Assembly: GCA_028874335.1 (NCBI GenBank)
Contig: JAPPJY010000070.1
Coordinates: forward strand, 1 to 64,000
DNA length: 64,000 bases
From: Gemmatimonadota bacterium
Lineage (GTDB): Bacteria > Latescibacterota > UBA2968 > GCA-2709665
Direction of reading: 5' to 3'
Below, in pieces: positions 27,301-36,114 of the stretch. The position numbers were made by a program, and so were the translations under genes. Every line of letters begins with the position of its first letter. Position 1 is the first letter of the stretch. A model generated the notes under the pieces. That model saw nothing but the letters and a program-made list of their open reading frames with translations, made no database searches and was not told where the DNA came from.

Positions 27301-28690
27301 GGATCCGGAGCACGTCCTCACGGACGTGATCAGAGGCAGAATCGAGCTGCTTGGGCCTGCGACCGCGACCCGCATCGCAGCGGATATGGGCCTCTCCAGG
27401 AACAGGATCGACCAGACGCTCCACGCTTTGGAGGCCGAAGGTTTCGCGATCAGAGGCCACTTCTCGCCGGACCTGCCTTCCGATGCGGAAACCGAATGGT
27501 GCGAACGGCGCCTGCTCGCGCGCATCCACAGATATACGCTTGAAAAGCTGCGGAGAGCAATCAAGCCCATTTCCTCATCGGATTACGTGCGGTTTCTGCT
27601 CCGTTGGCAAAGCCTGACGGAGGGCACGCGGAAGGAAGGTCCCGAAGCGCTCAATGAAGTTCTGGACCAGCTCGACGGTTTCTCCTGTCCCGCCATCGCG
27701 TGGGAGAGCGACGTGCTGCCTTCGCGGATCAAGGATTACGACCATATCTGGCTGGATACCTGCTGTCTGTCCGGGAAAACCATGTGGGGCCGATATCTCA
27801 GGACACAGAGCGTCCGGGCCGGAAACACACCCATCCGCACGACGCCGATTACCCTGGTCAACCGGACCACGTTCGCGGCCTGGCCGTTCCGCCCGCCGGA
27901 CGCCTGCGCGCCGGTCCTGACCCCGTCCGCGCAACGGGTGCTCGAATGTCTGGAAGCGGGCGGCGCGCTGTTTTACCACGACATTCTTTCCCGGTCGAAG
28001 ATGCTGAGGAGCGAGATCGAGAGCGCTATCGCCGAACTGGTGGCGGCGGGAATGCTGACGTGCGACAGTTTCGCCGGGTTACGCGCCCTTCTGATTCCGG
28101 AAAAGTTCAAGGTCCGGTCCCGGCGGAATCGAGGGCCGGTCTTCGGCATGGAGCAGGCCGGCCGGTGGTCCCTGATCGAGCCCGAAATCGACGATCAGGC
28201 CGATATCGAGCAATGCGCCAGGATACTGCTGAAACGGTACGGTGTCGTGTTCAGACGGGTACTGGCCAGGGAGAACGGCATCCCGCCCTGGCGCGACCTG
28301 GTGCGGGTATTGAGGCGGATGGAGGACCGCGGCGAGGTGCGGGGCGGCCGATTCGTGGAGAGATGGGGAGAGCAGTACGCGCTACCTGAGGCGATTACCG
28401 TCATCCGGTCGTTGAAGCGGGAGAAGAAACAGGGCGAACTCGTCTCGGTCAGCGCCTGCGATCCGGTCAACCTCGTCGGGATCGTCACGCCGGGCAAACG
28501 TATACCCGCGACTCCCGGAAACCGGATCCTCTATCGCGACGGCGAACCCGTCGCCCGGTACGAAGGAAAGACCGTTCATTTCGAGAAGAAACCGGACGCG
28601 GAAACGGCCTGGACGCTGGAGAAGCGCCTGATTCGAAAGCACGTTCCACCCAAGCTCAGGGAAAACCTGGGAAGAATCGCGGTTCCCTAG
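24359..28690 (+). CDS. lhr: Lhr-type large DEAD/DEAH helicase
   Basis: 1443 residues, close to E. coli Lhr. Helicase core at the N-terminus: Q-motif region SEIQSLAWPEI, Walker A SAPTGSGKT (K48), DEIH at 167-170, GISATQ, and motif VI QRVGRSGHTLEG. Winged-helix and Lhr-specific domains follow, and the C-terminal half ends with the typical GGRFVERWGEQYALPEA block found in full-length Lhr proteins. Lhr is an ATP-dependent 3'-5' helicase acting on DNA and RNA-DNA hybrids, linked to repair. The stop codon TAG is formed at the very end of repeat family A copy 2. Confidence 0.92.
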   Translation: MPLETFHPVVREWFNQNFNSPSEIQSLAWPEIANRRNVLLSAPTGSGKTLAAFLAVLNDLFERRLNGTLEDRTQVVYVSPLKALSNDIHRNLQLPLKGIKALLKQNGCPDADVRAMVRTGDTPSTERAKMVRTPPHVLVTTPESLYLLLTSNGGREMLSNAGTLIVDEIHAVAGNKRGAHLSISMERLARLTRNPLHRIGISATQKPIDRMAHFLTGGAESCEVLNIGHRRELELQIELPESPLTAVMANEVWEEIHQALEDAVCQHQTTLIFVPTRAMTERLSHHLSERLGPEVVSAHHGSMSREKRLDAETRLKAGALKALVATGSLELGIDVGAIDLVIQIGSPKSIATLLQRVGRSGHTLEGTPRGKLFPLTKDELVEAVALLDSVRRGELDALPFPEKPLDVLAQQIVAEVACEEDTADALYDVVRKSFIYRDLSKKEFDGVVQMLVEGFTFRRGTRRSYLHFNPVTRSLKARKGARLNATVSGGTIPDQFDYDVRLEPSGVQIGSVHEDFAVESLPGDIFQLGTASWRILKVETGKVRVEDADGLPPTMPFWIGEAPGRSAELSTAVSRVREEVSRRIDLDELDGNGSEEWKRSAVTWLTDDVGASATAADQVVTYLAATKASLELVPSQSHVVLERFFDEVGDQHLVIHSVFGNRLNRAWGLALRKRFCRKFNFELQAAANEESLVLSLGPTHSFPLEEVVGYLNDRTVRDVLVQALLDAPMFQARWRWNASTALAVLRRRGGERVPPQIQRSDAEDLLALVFPDQLACLENIPGDREVPDHPLVYQTIHDCLHEAMDVEALERLLQRIHTGEIEVSARDLREPSPMSEGILNARPYAFLDDAPLEERRVQAVRTRRRLEPEDARKLGKLEKGAIEAVQAEAWPAVTDADELYDVLVMHGFLTHEEVTESDEGTWAPFLASLVETGQAAPVEPKDGTKLWISVERTPQFQVLYKDAVGRIETAVPDSFREFPSEDPEHVLTDVIRGRIELLGPATATRIAADMGLSRNRIDQTLHALEAEGFAIRGHFSPDLPSDAETEWCERRLLARIHRYTLEKLRRAIKPISSSDYVRFLLRWQSLTEGTRKEGPEALNEVLDQLDGFSCPAIAWESDVLPSRIKDYDHIWLDTCCLSGKTMWGRYLRTQSVRAGNTPIRTTPITLVNRTTFAAWPFRPPDACAPVLTPSAQRVLECLEAGGALFYHDILSRSKMLRSEIESAIAELVAAGMLTCDSFAGLRALLIPEKFKVRSRRNRGPVFGMEQAGRWSLIEPEIDDQADIEQCARILLKRYGVVFRRVLARENGIPPWRDLVRVLRRMEDRGEVRGGRFVERWGEQYALPEAITVIRSLKREKKQGELVSVSACDPVNLVGIVTPGKRIPATPGNRILYRDGEPVARYEGKTVHFEKKPDAETAWTLEKRLIRKHVPPKLRENLGRIAVP

Positions 28691-28853
28691 CAGTCCGTTG
28701 GAAAAGTCGCTCTGCAGGCGAGGCCGAGCCATTGTGGTCGAAGACAAGGCGCGCAACCGAGTCCCATCCTGCGATTCGGCGAGGGCACGCAACGCAGTAT
28801 TTCGACCGCAAGGGCCTGCCGTAGCCCGGATGGGCTTTTTCAACGGGCTGCTA
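28688..28853 (+). repeat. Dispersed repeat family A, copy 2 (intact)
   Basis: About 166 bases from TAGCAGTCCGTTGGAAAAG to CTTTTTCAACGGGCTGCTA, which are imperfect inverted copies of each other. The first three bases are the stop codon of lhr. Homologous to 1-54 and 61489-61673. Confidence 0.9.
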
Positions 28854-29000
28854 TGCGCGTTGTCTGTATCTTGATCTTCTGCATCACAGCCCTGGACGAA
28901 TCGAAACTTCAGGCATTATCCCACGGGCTGATTGCAAAAATTCCGATTTGTTCGGGCGAAAAAAGATAAATCCCTTATATTAATGAAAAATAAGTGTGGC

Positions 29001-29006
29001 TATAAT
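29001..29006 (+). promoter_or_regulatory. Candidate -10 element of the HIT gene
   Basis: TATAAT 16 bases before the ATG at 29023 in an AT-rich segment. No good -35 is present, and the leader would be very short. Confidence 0.3.
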
Positions 29007-29022
29007 CGATACATGAGCGTAC

Positions 29023-29601
29023 ATGCGAAACCATAAACCGGCGCCTTCCAATTTCGTTCGACTACAGGGTTGTGTGCGGCCGGCCACGGAGCACGAATTG
29101 CGCGAACGCGCAGAGCGCGGACGCGGATGGAAGCGGCTTGTCCAGCAGGGGATTTGCCATACCTGTCACTCGATTGCGGAGGGAGAGGCAACGTCGAACT
29201 CGGACGGCGCACTGTTGTTCGAAAACGAGCGGTGTTTCGCGGTCCTCGAGCAATACCCGCGCGGCCTGGGTCACACGATCCTGATCGCCAAACCGCACGT
29301 TCCGGACATCGCCGGGCTATCGGACGAGTTGGGTGCGGAGTTGATGTCGGTCATGCTTCGACTGACCCGCGCGCTGAAAACGGTAACCGCCTGCGACAAA
29401 GTCTATCAGGTTACCATGTGTTCCGGGCCGCTCTCCCATCTTCACTTTCAGTTGATACCGAGGCTGCCCGGCGAAAGGATCGGCGGCGGCGTCTTCTCGA
29501 GTAAGCGCAGTTATCTTGCTTCTGCCGAACCGTTGGCGGGTGCGGTCAGGGCGGAACTCGCCCGCACGCCGGCCGGCGGCGACCGCGTGACGCCCGGCTG
29601 A
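29023..29601 (+). CDS. HIT-family protein with HxHxQ motif
   Basis: 192 residues. CHTCH at about 45-49 suggests a zinc site, and FAVLEQYPRGLGHTILIAKPHV is the HIT strand-loop region. The catalytic motif is SHLHFQLIPR, i.e. HxHxQ rather than the HxHxH of Hint or Fhit. HxHxQ occurs in the nucleotidyl-transferring branch (GalT, Ap4A phosphorylase) and in aprataxin-like relatives, so a nucleotide transferase or hydrolase activity is likely, substrate unknown. Confidence 0.8.
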   Translation: MRNHKPAPSNFVRLQGCVRPATEHELRERAERGRGWKRLVQQGICHTCHSIAEGEATSNSDGALLFENERCFAVLEQYPRGLGHTILIAKPHVPDIAGLSDELGAELMSVMLRLTRALKTVTACDKVYQVTMCSGPLSHLHFQLIPRLPGERIGGGVFSSKRSYLASAEPLAGAVRAELARTPAGGDRVTPG

Positions 29602-29759
29602 CTCAACCGGGTGACGGAAGATTTTTTCGTACAAAACGAGCGCCCGCGGAATCCCTCCTCCTGCCCGGGCGATCCCCGAATCCCCAGTGTATCCCCATAA
29701 ACTTTCATCCTCCATACACAAGCCGTAAATCTGAAAGTCAACCGCTAAGGAGTAAGTTT

Positions 29760-32642
29760 ATGCCATCCGCAAGAACGGTACTCGCCCTGCTTCTGTGCTT
29801 CGCCACATCCGCCTTCGGCCAGGGCGCGGGTTCCATAAAGGGACAGATCACCGGCGCAGACGGCGACCCCCTGTTCGGAGCCAACGTCATTGTCCAGGGA
29901 TCCGCACTTTCCGCTCCCATGAACGTGACCTCGGACGAGAACGGTATGTACGTAGCTGCGGGCCTTCCCGACGGCGCCTACCGGGTCTCCGCATCCTTTG
30001 TCGGATACGGGACGGTAACCCGGAGCGATGTCAGGATATCCGGCGGCGGCGAGATCAACCTCGACTTCACCCTGGAAGTCGAGGTTCTTTACGGAGACCA
30101 GATCGTCGTCTCCGCGTCACGCCGGCGGGAGAAGGTCCTTGACGCGCCGGCCTCGGTAGCGGTTGTAGGGACCGAAGAGATTCAGTCTCAACGCGGATTG
30201 AGCGCCGCGGACTACATCGTGGGGCTTGCCGGCGTGGACAACGCGCAGACCGGCCTGTTCCAGGCCAACACCGTGGCGCGCGGCTTCAACAACGTCTTCT
30301 CCGGAACCTTGCTTACCCTGGTGGACAACCGCATTACCCGTGTGCCTTCTCTCAGGTTCAATGCCCATCACTTCATTCCCATTACGAACCACGACGTCGA
30401 CCGTGTCGAGGTCGTCCTTGGCCCCGGGTCAGCGCTTTACGGTCCCAACAGTGCCAACGGCGTGATGCACATCGTTACCCGGTCGCCATTCGGCTCCGAG
30501 GGCACGTCCGTCAGCGTCATGGGCGGCGAACGCGACATCCGAAAGTTCTCTTTCCGGCACGCCGCCACAACCGAAAAGGTCGGTGTCAAACTTTCCGGCC
30601 AGTACTTTTCCGGAACGGACTGGGAGTACGAAGACCCTGAAGAGGTGCGGCTGCGCGGCCGGAATCCAAGGGACTACGACGTGAGCCGAATCAGCGGTGA
30701 ATTGCGACTCGACGTACGCCCGACCGACGATCTCACGGCCATCTTTTCCAGCGGCTTCGCGCGGCTCAACAGTATCGAAATGACGGGCATCGGCGCGGGG
30801 CAGGCCGATGGGTGGACCAACTACTCTTTCCAGGGTCGCGTACTCTTCAAGGACGTCTTCCTGCAGGCCTTCCACAACGCCAGCGACGCCAAGGACACCA
30901 AGCTTCTCCGTACCAACGACCCCATTGTGGACAGGTCCTCCTTTACTGTCCTTCAGGCCCAGCATAGTCTGAGCGTGGAAGACCGCCACCGGATCACTTA
31001 TGGGGTGGACGGCCTGTTCACGCGCCCGAATACCGGAGGCACGATAAACGGCGTCAACGAGACCCGCGACAACGTCGACGAATTCGGGGCTTACGTGCAG
31101 GGCGAGATCAGCCTGAACGAACAGATTACCGTATTGGGGGCCGCCCGGTTGGACGACCATAACCACGTCGACGAGCGCGTATTCTCTCCCCGCGGCGCCG
31201 TTGTCTTCAAACCGGATCCACTTCAGACCTTCCGGCTGACGTACAACAGGGCGTTCAGTACGCCTTCCACGGGCAACTTCTTCCTGGACATCGTCCAGGC
31301 CAGGGACGCCTTCGGTACGGGTCGGGCCTTTCAACCGGTCCTGGGATTCAGCCCCAGTTTCGACATCCGCGCGCAGGGCACCAAGGATGGATTTAAATGG
31401 AGCCGCGACGCCAGCGGCGTACCCACGTTCCGGTCGCCGTTCGCCCAGGTGATCGGCCTTTCGCCATCACAACATATCAGGATGGATGATGCAAGGTTCA
31501 GCAACGTCATGTGGGGAATCGGTCGAAGCGCGGTCATGGCCGCGGCCCTTCCATCTTTGAAGCAACTTGCAACCGCTTTGATCACCGGACAACTCACGGC
31601 CGCCGGGGTCCCGGCGGAACAGATTCCCGCCATAGCGGCCGCGCAGGTGGAAGTGCTGGCTGCAGGTTTTCAGAGTATCATACCGCAGACCCTTCCCGGC
31701 CTCCGGAACACACTGAGAGTCTTGAATCCAACAACGGCAGCCTTCGACCCGTTTCCGGACCTGGGCGCATCCACCATACGGGATATTGAGAAGATCAGGC
31801 CGACGATCACTGAGACCTTTGAACTCGGGTACAAGGGAATTTTCGGGAATCGCTTCGCCCTTGCTGCCGACGTGTACCGTACCCGCACCCACGACTTCGT
31901 GGCGCCGCTGCGTGTGGAAACACCTAATGTCTTCCTGGATCCCGATGCGCTATCGGCCTCGCTTTCTGCCGCTATCGCGCAGGCTCTGCAGGACCCCTCC
32001 GCGGCGCTTCTGGCCGTCGCGCTTGGTGTTCTCGATTCGCCGGAACAGGGCGGCAACGGAAACAACACGCCCATTGACGAAATCACCCGCCTCTTCGTGG
32101 CCGGCACAAATGACAACGGCGCCGCTTTTATCCCCTTCGGCACCGTTTCACCCCTTCAGGCTTCCGATCCCCACGCGATCATGGTGACCTATCGTAACTT
32201 CGGCGACGTGGAATTCTACGGCTTTGACGTCAGCTTTGCCTATTACGCCGACGAAACGTGGACCTTCTCGGGGAGTTACTCCCACGTCAACAAGGACCTC
32301 TTCAAGAATCTCGGCGGCATTGCGGATATCGCGCTTAACGCGCCTCGAAACAAATTCACCCTGGGCGCAACGGCCAACATGCAGGATCCTGGGATCCGGG
32401 TCGGGTTCCGTATCCGCGGACGCAGCGGATTTCCCATGAATTCCGGCGTCTACATTGGCGGCGTCAAGTCCGCCCTCGTCTTCGACGCGAATATGAGGTA
32501 CGAACTGCCGTCCATGATAACGGATGGAACCGTCGCGCTCGTCGTGAACGCTTCCAACATGTTCAACCAGAAACACCGCGAATTCGTAGGAGCCCCCGAG
32601 ATCGGCCGTCTCCTGTCCGTTGGACTGACGGCGGATTTTTAA
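29760..32642 (+). CDS. TonB-dependent outer-membrane receptor with CarboxypepD_reg-like N-terminus
   Basis: 960 residues; AAGGAG precedes the ATG. Signal peptide about 1-20 (ALLLCFATSAFGQ), then a carboxypeptidase-regulatory-like sandwich (SIKGQITGADGDPLFGANVIV), a plug domain (DQIVVSASRRREKVLDAPASV, VDRVEVVLGPGSALYGPNSANGVMHIVT) and a long beta-barrel ending in VGLTADF with a C-terminal Phe. This SusC-like build imports large substrates using TonB energy. No SusD-type lipoprotein follows, so it is probably a siderophore, vitamin or general receptor rather than a complete glycan-uptake locus. Confidence 0.92.
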   Translation: MPSARTVLALLLCFATSAFGQGAGSIKGQITGADGDPLFGANVIVQGSALSAPMNVTSDENGMYVAAGLPDGAYRVSASFVGYGTVTRSDVRISGGGEINLDFTLEVEVLYGDQIVVSASRRREKVLDAPASVAVVGTEEIQSQRGLSAADYIVGLAGVDNAQTGLFQANTVARGFNNVFSGTLLTLVDNRITRVPSLRFNAHHFIPITNHDVDRVEVVLGPGSALYGPNSANGVMHIVTRSPFGSEGTSVSVMGGERDIRKFSFRHAATTEKVGVKLSGQYFSGTDWEYEDPEEVRLRGRNPRDYDVSRISGELRLDVRPTDDLTAIFSSGFARLNSIEMTGIGAGQADGWTNYSFQGRVLFKDVFLQAFHNASDAKDTKLLRTNDPIVDRSSFTVLQAQHSLSVEDRHRITYGVDGLFTRPNTGGTINGVNETRDNVDEFGAYVQGEISLNEQITVLGAARLDDHNHVDERVFSPRGAVVFKPDPLQTFRLTYNRAFSTPSTGNFFLDIVQARDAFGTGRAFQPVLGFSPSFDIRAQGTKDGFKWSRDASGVPTFRSPFAQVIGLSPSQHIRMDDARFSNVMWGIGRSAVMAAALPSLKQLATALITGQLTAAGVPAEQIPAIAAAQVEVLAAGFQSIIPQTLPGLRNTLRVLNPTTAAFDPFPDLGASTIRDIEKIRPTITETFELGYKGIFGNRFALAADVYRTRTHDFVAPLRVETPNVFLDPDALSASLSAAIAQALQDPSAALLAVALGVLDSPEQGGNGNNTPIDEITRLFVAGTNDNGAAFIPFGTVSPLQASDPHAIMVTYRNFGDVEFYGFDVSFAYYADETWTFSGSYSHVNKDLFKNLGGIADIALNAPRNKFTLGATANMQDPGIRVGFRIRGRSGFPMNSGVYIGGVKSALVFDANMRYELPSMITDGTVALVVNASNMFNQKHREFVGAPEIGRLLSVGLTADF

Positions 32643-32746
32643 AAGACGGCAGACGACAGAAGTAAGGCGACACCCCGCCACCCGGCCGATAACGCCAACG
32701 GCGCCTTTATCAATCCATCGACATCCGCAACCGCATTACATTCGTA

Positions 32747-32769
32747 GGGGCGACCCTTGTGGTCGCCCC
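32747..32769. repeat. REP-like palindrome
   Basis: Perfect 9-base arms GGGGCGACC and GGTCGCCCC with a CTTGT loop. A relative at 39670-39692 shares the CACAAGGG/CGCCCCTAC core. It lies between the receptor and the transporter gene and may also act as an RNA stabiliser or terminator. Confidence 0.75.
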
Positions 32770-32795
32770 CGCGTTTATCTGAGAGATCTTCGCAC

Positions 32796-34100
32796 TTGAA
32801 CAGAATTGACAAGAAGAGCGTTGCGTCCTGGGCAATGTACGACTTTGCCAACTCCGCCTTCACCACGCTCGTGGTCACCTTCATCTATTCCACGTACTTT
32901 GTAAAATCCCTCGCCCCGGACGAAATCGCCGGCACCACGCTCTGGTCCAGAGGCGTGACCTTTTCGGCCATCGCGGTGGCGCTGGTCTCGCCGTTGGCCG
33001 GCGCCGTTGCGGACCGGGGCGGTTTCCGCAAGGGTTTTCTCCTCCTCTCCACGATTGTTGCGGTCGTTGCCACCACCGGCCTTTACACGGCATTGCCGGG
33101 CCAGGTCCTGAAGGCGCTGCTCTGGTTCGCCGTGGCGAATTTCGCCTTTGAAATGGGCAACGTCTTCTACAATGCCTTTCTTCCGGACATCGCGCCCAGG
33201 GAATACATCGGTCGCATTTCCGGTTACGGCTGGGGGTTGGGCTATATCGGCGGACTCCTCGCAATGGCCGTTGCGATGGTCGGCTTTGTCAGTCCGGAAA
33301 CACCCTGGTTCGGTTTCACGAAAGAGGCGGGCGCGAATATCCGCGCAACCAACCTGCTGGTGGCCGCCTGGTTCGCGGTCTTCAGCATCCCGATTTTCCT
33401 CTGGGTCAAACAAAAAAAAATCCGCGCCTCACGAATGCGCGGGGTCCTGACGTCCTCGTATCGCCAACTCGTCCGGACGTTTCGGGAGGCCGGGCAGTAC
33501 CGGGAAATCCTCAAGCTGCTTATCGCCCGCCTGTTTTACAACGACGGTCTTATCACAATCTTCTCCTTCGGCGGAATCTACGCGGCGGGGACCTTCGGTT
33601 TCAGTTTCACCGAAATCATGGTCTTTGGAATCGTCCTGAACGTCGCCGCTGGAATCGGCGCCTTCGCGATGGGTTTCCTGGACGATCTGCTGGGCGGCAA
33701 ACGCACTATTCAGGTGAGCCTCGTGTTTCTCATCCTGGCGACGCTGATGGCGGTCTTCACCCACGACAAGAACGTCTTCTGGATTTCCGGCATCATGGCA
33801 GGTTTTTTCGCGGGTCCCAACCAATCGGCCAGTCGATCGCTTCTCGGACGGTTCGTGCCGCCTGAGAAGGAGAACGAGTTTTTCGGGCTGTTCGCCTTTT
33901 CGGGCAAGGCCACGGCCTTTCTCGGACCTCTTGTCCTCGGCGAACTTACCCGTACCTTCCAGTCCCAGCGCGTCGGCATTTCGATCGTGGCTGTATTGTT
34001 CGTAACCGGAGGCGTGATTCTGAAGTGGGTGGACGAAAAAGAGGGCATCCGCGCCGGTGGCCGTGAATCTCTCAACCGGGCAGCACCGCCCACGCGGTAA
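32796..34100 (+). CDS. MFS transporter of the UMF1 (Atg22-like) family
   Basis: TTG start at 32796 is chosen: GAGAG lies about 10 bases upstream and the protein then begins LNRIDKKSVASWAMYDFANSAF, matching the conserved family start W-x-x-YDFANSAF. An ATG at 32757 lies inside a repeat palindrome and is unlikely. About twelve membrane segments, with the MFS loop AVADRGGFRKG between helices 2 and 3. Yeast Atg22 exports amino acids from the vacuole; bacterial substrates are unknown. The last 29 bases overlap the convergent methyltransferase gene. Confidence 0.85.
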   Translation: MNRIDKKSVASWAMYDFANSAFTTLVVTFIYSTYFVKSLAPDEIAGTTLWSRGVTFSAIAVALVSPLAGAVADRGGFRKGFLLLSTIVAVVATTGLYTALPGQVLKALLWFAVANFAFEMGNVFYNAFLPDIAPREYIGRISGYGWGLGYIGGLLAMAVAMVGFVSPETPWFGFTKEAGANIRATNLLVAAWFAVFSIPIFLWVKQKKIRASRMRGVLTSSYRQLVRTFREAGQYREILKLLIARLFYNDGLITIFSFGGIYAAGTFGFSFTEIMVFGIVLNVAAGIGAFAMGFLDDLLGGKRTIQVSLVFLILATLMAVFTHDKNVFWISGIMAGFFAGPNQSASRSLLGRFVPPEKENEFFGLFAFSGKATAFLGPLVLGELTRTFQSQRVGISIVAVLFVTGGVILKWVDEKEGIRAGGRESLNRAAPPTR

Positions 34101-34902
34101 CGTGGGGCGGGAGCATGAACGCGCGTTTGGTCGACACCACTTCGTTACGAAGCCTGTCAGCCAGCGTATCCAGATCCACCTCTTCTGCAGTTGCCAAACC
34201 GAACTCTTCGATGAGCGGAACCATGCTGCGAAATGCTTCCACCACGAACCGGTACCCCGTCCAGTACTCCGGCCCGCCTACCGGCGCCGAGAGATCCATT
34301 GTCGGCTCGGGCAGTCCCGCGTCTACAAACGCACCGAACAGGTTTAGACCCATCTCGGTGTGGGCGCCGGATCGTTCGAAAACAGTGATGGCCCACTCGA
34401 TCAAATCATTGGCAACGGGCGTGTCGGGTTGCTTGCGATAGTAGCTGAAATCGGCCTCCTGGAAGGCCACGATTCCGCCCGGTCGCAGCCGGGTTGACAA
34501 CTGCCTGAGGGCTTCGGCAGGGTCACCCATATACATCAGCACCAGCCTGCCCATCAGCACGTCGAAGTCGCTGCCCACGTCCAGCGTCCGGGCGTCGCCG
34601 TCCCTGAATTCCACGTTTGAAAAGCCTGCCGCTCGCGCCCGGTCTCGAGCGGTGTCGATGATAGCCGGGTTGACGTCCACGCCCACGACGGCCCCGTCGG
34701 GACCCACGAGTTCAGCCGCCGTCAGGGAGACGTCGCCGGGACCGCAGCCAATATCGAGTACCCGCATGCCGCTGCCAACGCCCGCTTCAATCAGAAAGCG
34801 ACGCGTGATAGCGTCGTACAGCTGCGACTGGTGAATCAACCGCTCCTCTTCCCCCTTGCTGCGCCCCATCGTATATCTCGCGTCGCTCGTACGCTCGTTC
34901 AT
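34072..34902 (-). CDS. Class I SAM-dependent methyltransferase
   Basis: 276 residues, with GGAGG 6 bases before the ATG. Motif I RVLDIGCGPGDVSLTAAELV, motif II VVGVDVNPAIID, motif III VEFRDGDARTLDVGSDFDVLMGRLVLMYM, then LRPGGIVAFQEADFS. The C-terminal 100 residues are substrate-specific and unrecognised. Its 5' end overlaps the 3' end of the upstream secreted-protein frame by up to 116 bases. Confidence 0.85.
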   Translation of the reverse strand: MNERTSDARYTMGRSKGEEERLIHQSQLYDAITRRFLIEAGVGSGMRVLDIGCGPGDVSLTAAELVGPDGAVVGVDVNPAIIDTARDRARAAGFSNVEFRDGDARTLDVGSDFDVLMGRLVLMYMGDPAEALRQLSTRLRPGGIVAFQEADFSYYRKQPDTPVANDLIEWAITVFERSGAHTEMGLNLFGAFVDAGLPEPTMDLSAPVGGPEYWTGYRFVVEAFRSMVPLIEEFGLATAEEVDLDTLADRLRNEVVSTKRAFMLPPHVTAWAVLPG

Positions 34903-35839
34903 CTGGATCCTCCATAGGCGTGCTCTTTGGTTGTTCGAACGGGATTTTCGGTTTCCGCAATCTGCCGGCGGGAAATTCCACGTATTCGACTTTCAGCGTC
35001 TGCTTGATGCGTTTCTTCAGTGCCTTCAGATCGGACCGGCCATCCGGCAAGTCCTTGATCATTTCTCCATCCGGATAGATCGTGGCGGTGGTTGTCATTC
35101 CCATGAAGCCCTTCTTCGACGTCCCACGGACGATCTGAAGGCCGTCGGCTGAGACTGCCATCCGGGAGTGCACAATGCGTCCGTCTCCGATAATCCGAAA
35201 GATGAACCCCAGCAGTCCTGACGTCGGACGTCCACTGAGCCCCCTGATTCGATCGCAGACGAACCAGTCTCCAAGATCCAGCAGCCGGTATGAAATCAAC
35301 CGACGAATCGTAATCTTGAGGGTGGGCGTCGACAGCGTATCGCGGTATGAGTAACGATCCGCCTTGTCCGTCCGGTCTTCCCACCAGATACGGACATTCA
35401 GAGCCAATCGAGGCGCCGGCCCGTCGTTCACCGATCGGATCACTCGATCCAGTCTGTATTCCACGTCCATATGCTGCTCGTATTCATAGGACAGCCTTGC
35501 GTAGAGGGGCATTTCGTCTTCAGTGCGTCCGGTGGCCTCCATAAACGCCCGAAACCAGTCTTCCGAGTTGATAAACAGCGGCGCACCGCGCGGGTTGCGT
35601 TCCCACGCCCGGTGCGCGAGATGGAAGATCACTTCCCATTGGAAACGTGCGCCGTTCGTCGTCGCGGTCGGATCGTAGTCGCCAGTCTGGCGCATCGCAT
35701 TCAGTATTTCCTGCCTGCTGACCACCTGGTACGCCTGGCGGGAGGCGCCCGCCTCCTGGCACCTGGTCTGATCGGGTGAAAACAAAAAAAAGAGGACTAT
35801 CACAATCCTCAATACCAAAACACATCGCCAGACCGTCAT
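34787..35839 (-). CDS. Secreted protein of unknown function
   Basis: 350 residues from the ATG at 35839, chosen because it starts directly with a signal peptide (MTVWRCVLVLRIVIVLFFLF...). No recognised family. The mature part is mixed alpha/beta with WEVIFHLAHRAWERNPRG, DWFVCDRIRGLSG and a lysine-rich segment LKALKKRIKQTLKVEYVEF. The last 40 residues share DNA with the methyltransferase start; such a long same-strand overlap is unusual and may mean the true C-terminus lies earlier or that a frameshift extended it. Probably periplasmic. Confidence 0.6.
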   Translation of the reverse strand: MTVWRCVLVLRIVIVLFFLFSPDQTRCQEAGASRQAYQVVSRQEILNAMRQTGDYDPTATTNGARFQWEVIFHLAHRAWERNPRGAPLFINSEDWFRAFMEATGRTEDEMPLYARLSYEYEQHMDVEYRLDRVIRSVNDGPAPRLALNVRIWWEDRTDKADRYSYRDTLSTPTLKITIRRLISYRLLDLGDWFVCDRIRGLSGRPTSGLLGFIFRIIGDGRIVHSRMAVSADGLQIVRGTSKKGFMGMTTTATIYPDGEMIKDLPDGRSDLKALKKRIKQTLKVEYVEFPAGRLRKPKIPFEQPKSTPMEDPDERAYERREIYDGAQQGGRGAVDSPVAAVRRYHASLSD

Positions 35840-36114
35840 TTCGAATCCAATATCTCGAGACGTGGAATCGATAGACCGGCATGAGCCACGGGATCTAACC
35901 GCCAACAGGTGCGCGAATTCACGCCAGCTATCCAGAAAAGGGTTGTCTCGACCGGCCGTTTTCAGATGACTACGCCTCGGACTCCGTTGTGGATTGAACC
36001 AGTGGAGTCGACACGCTGGAAATTGGATCTAGTCGGTCGAACCGGCTAATTGACGCAACGCCAGTCACATTATGCAGGACGACTGGGGGCAGGACCCAAA
36101 TCAAACTGAACCGG

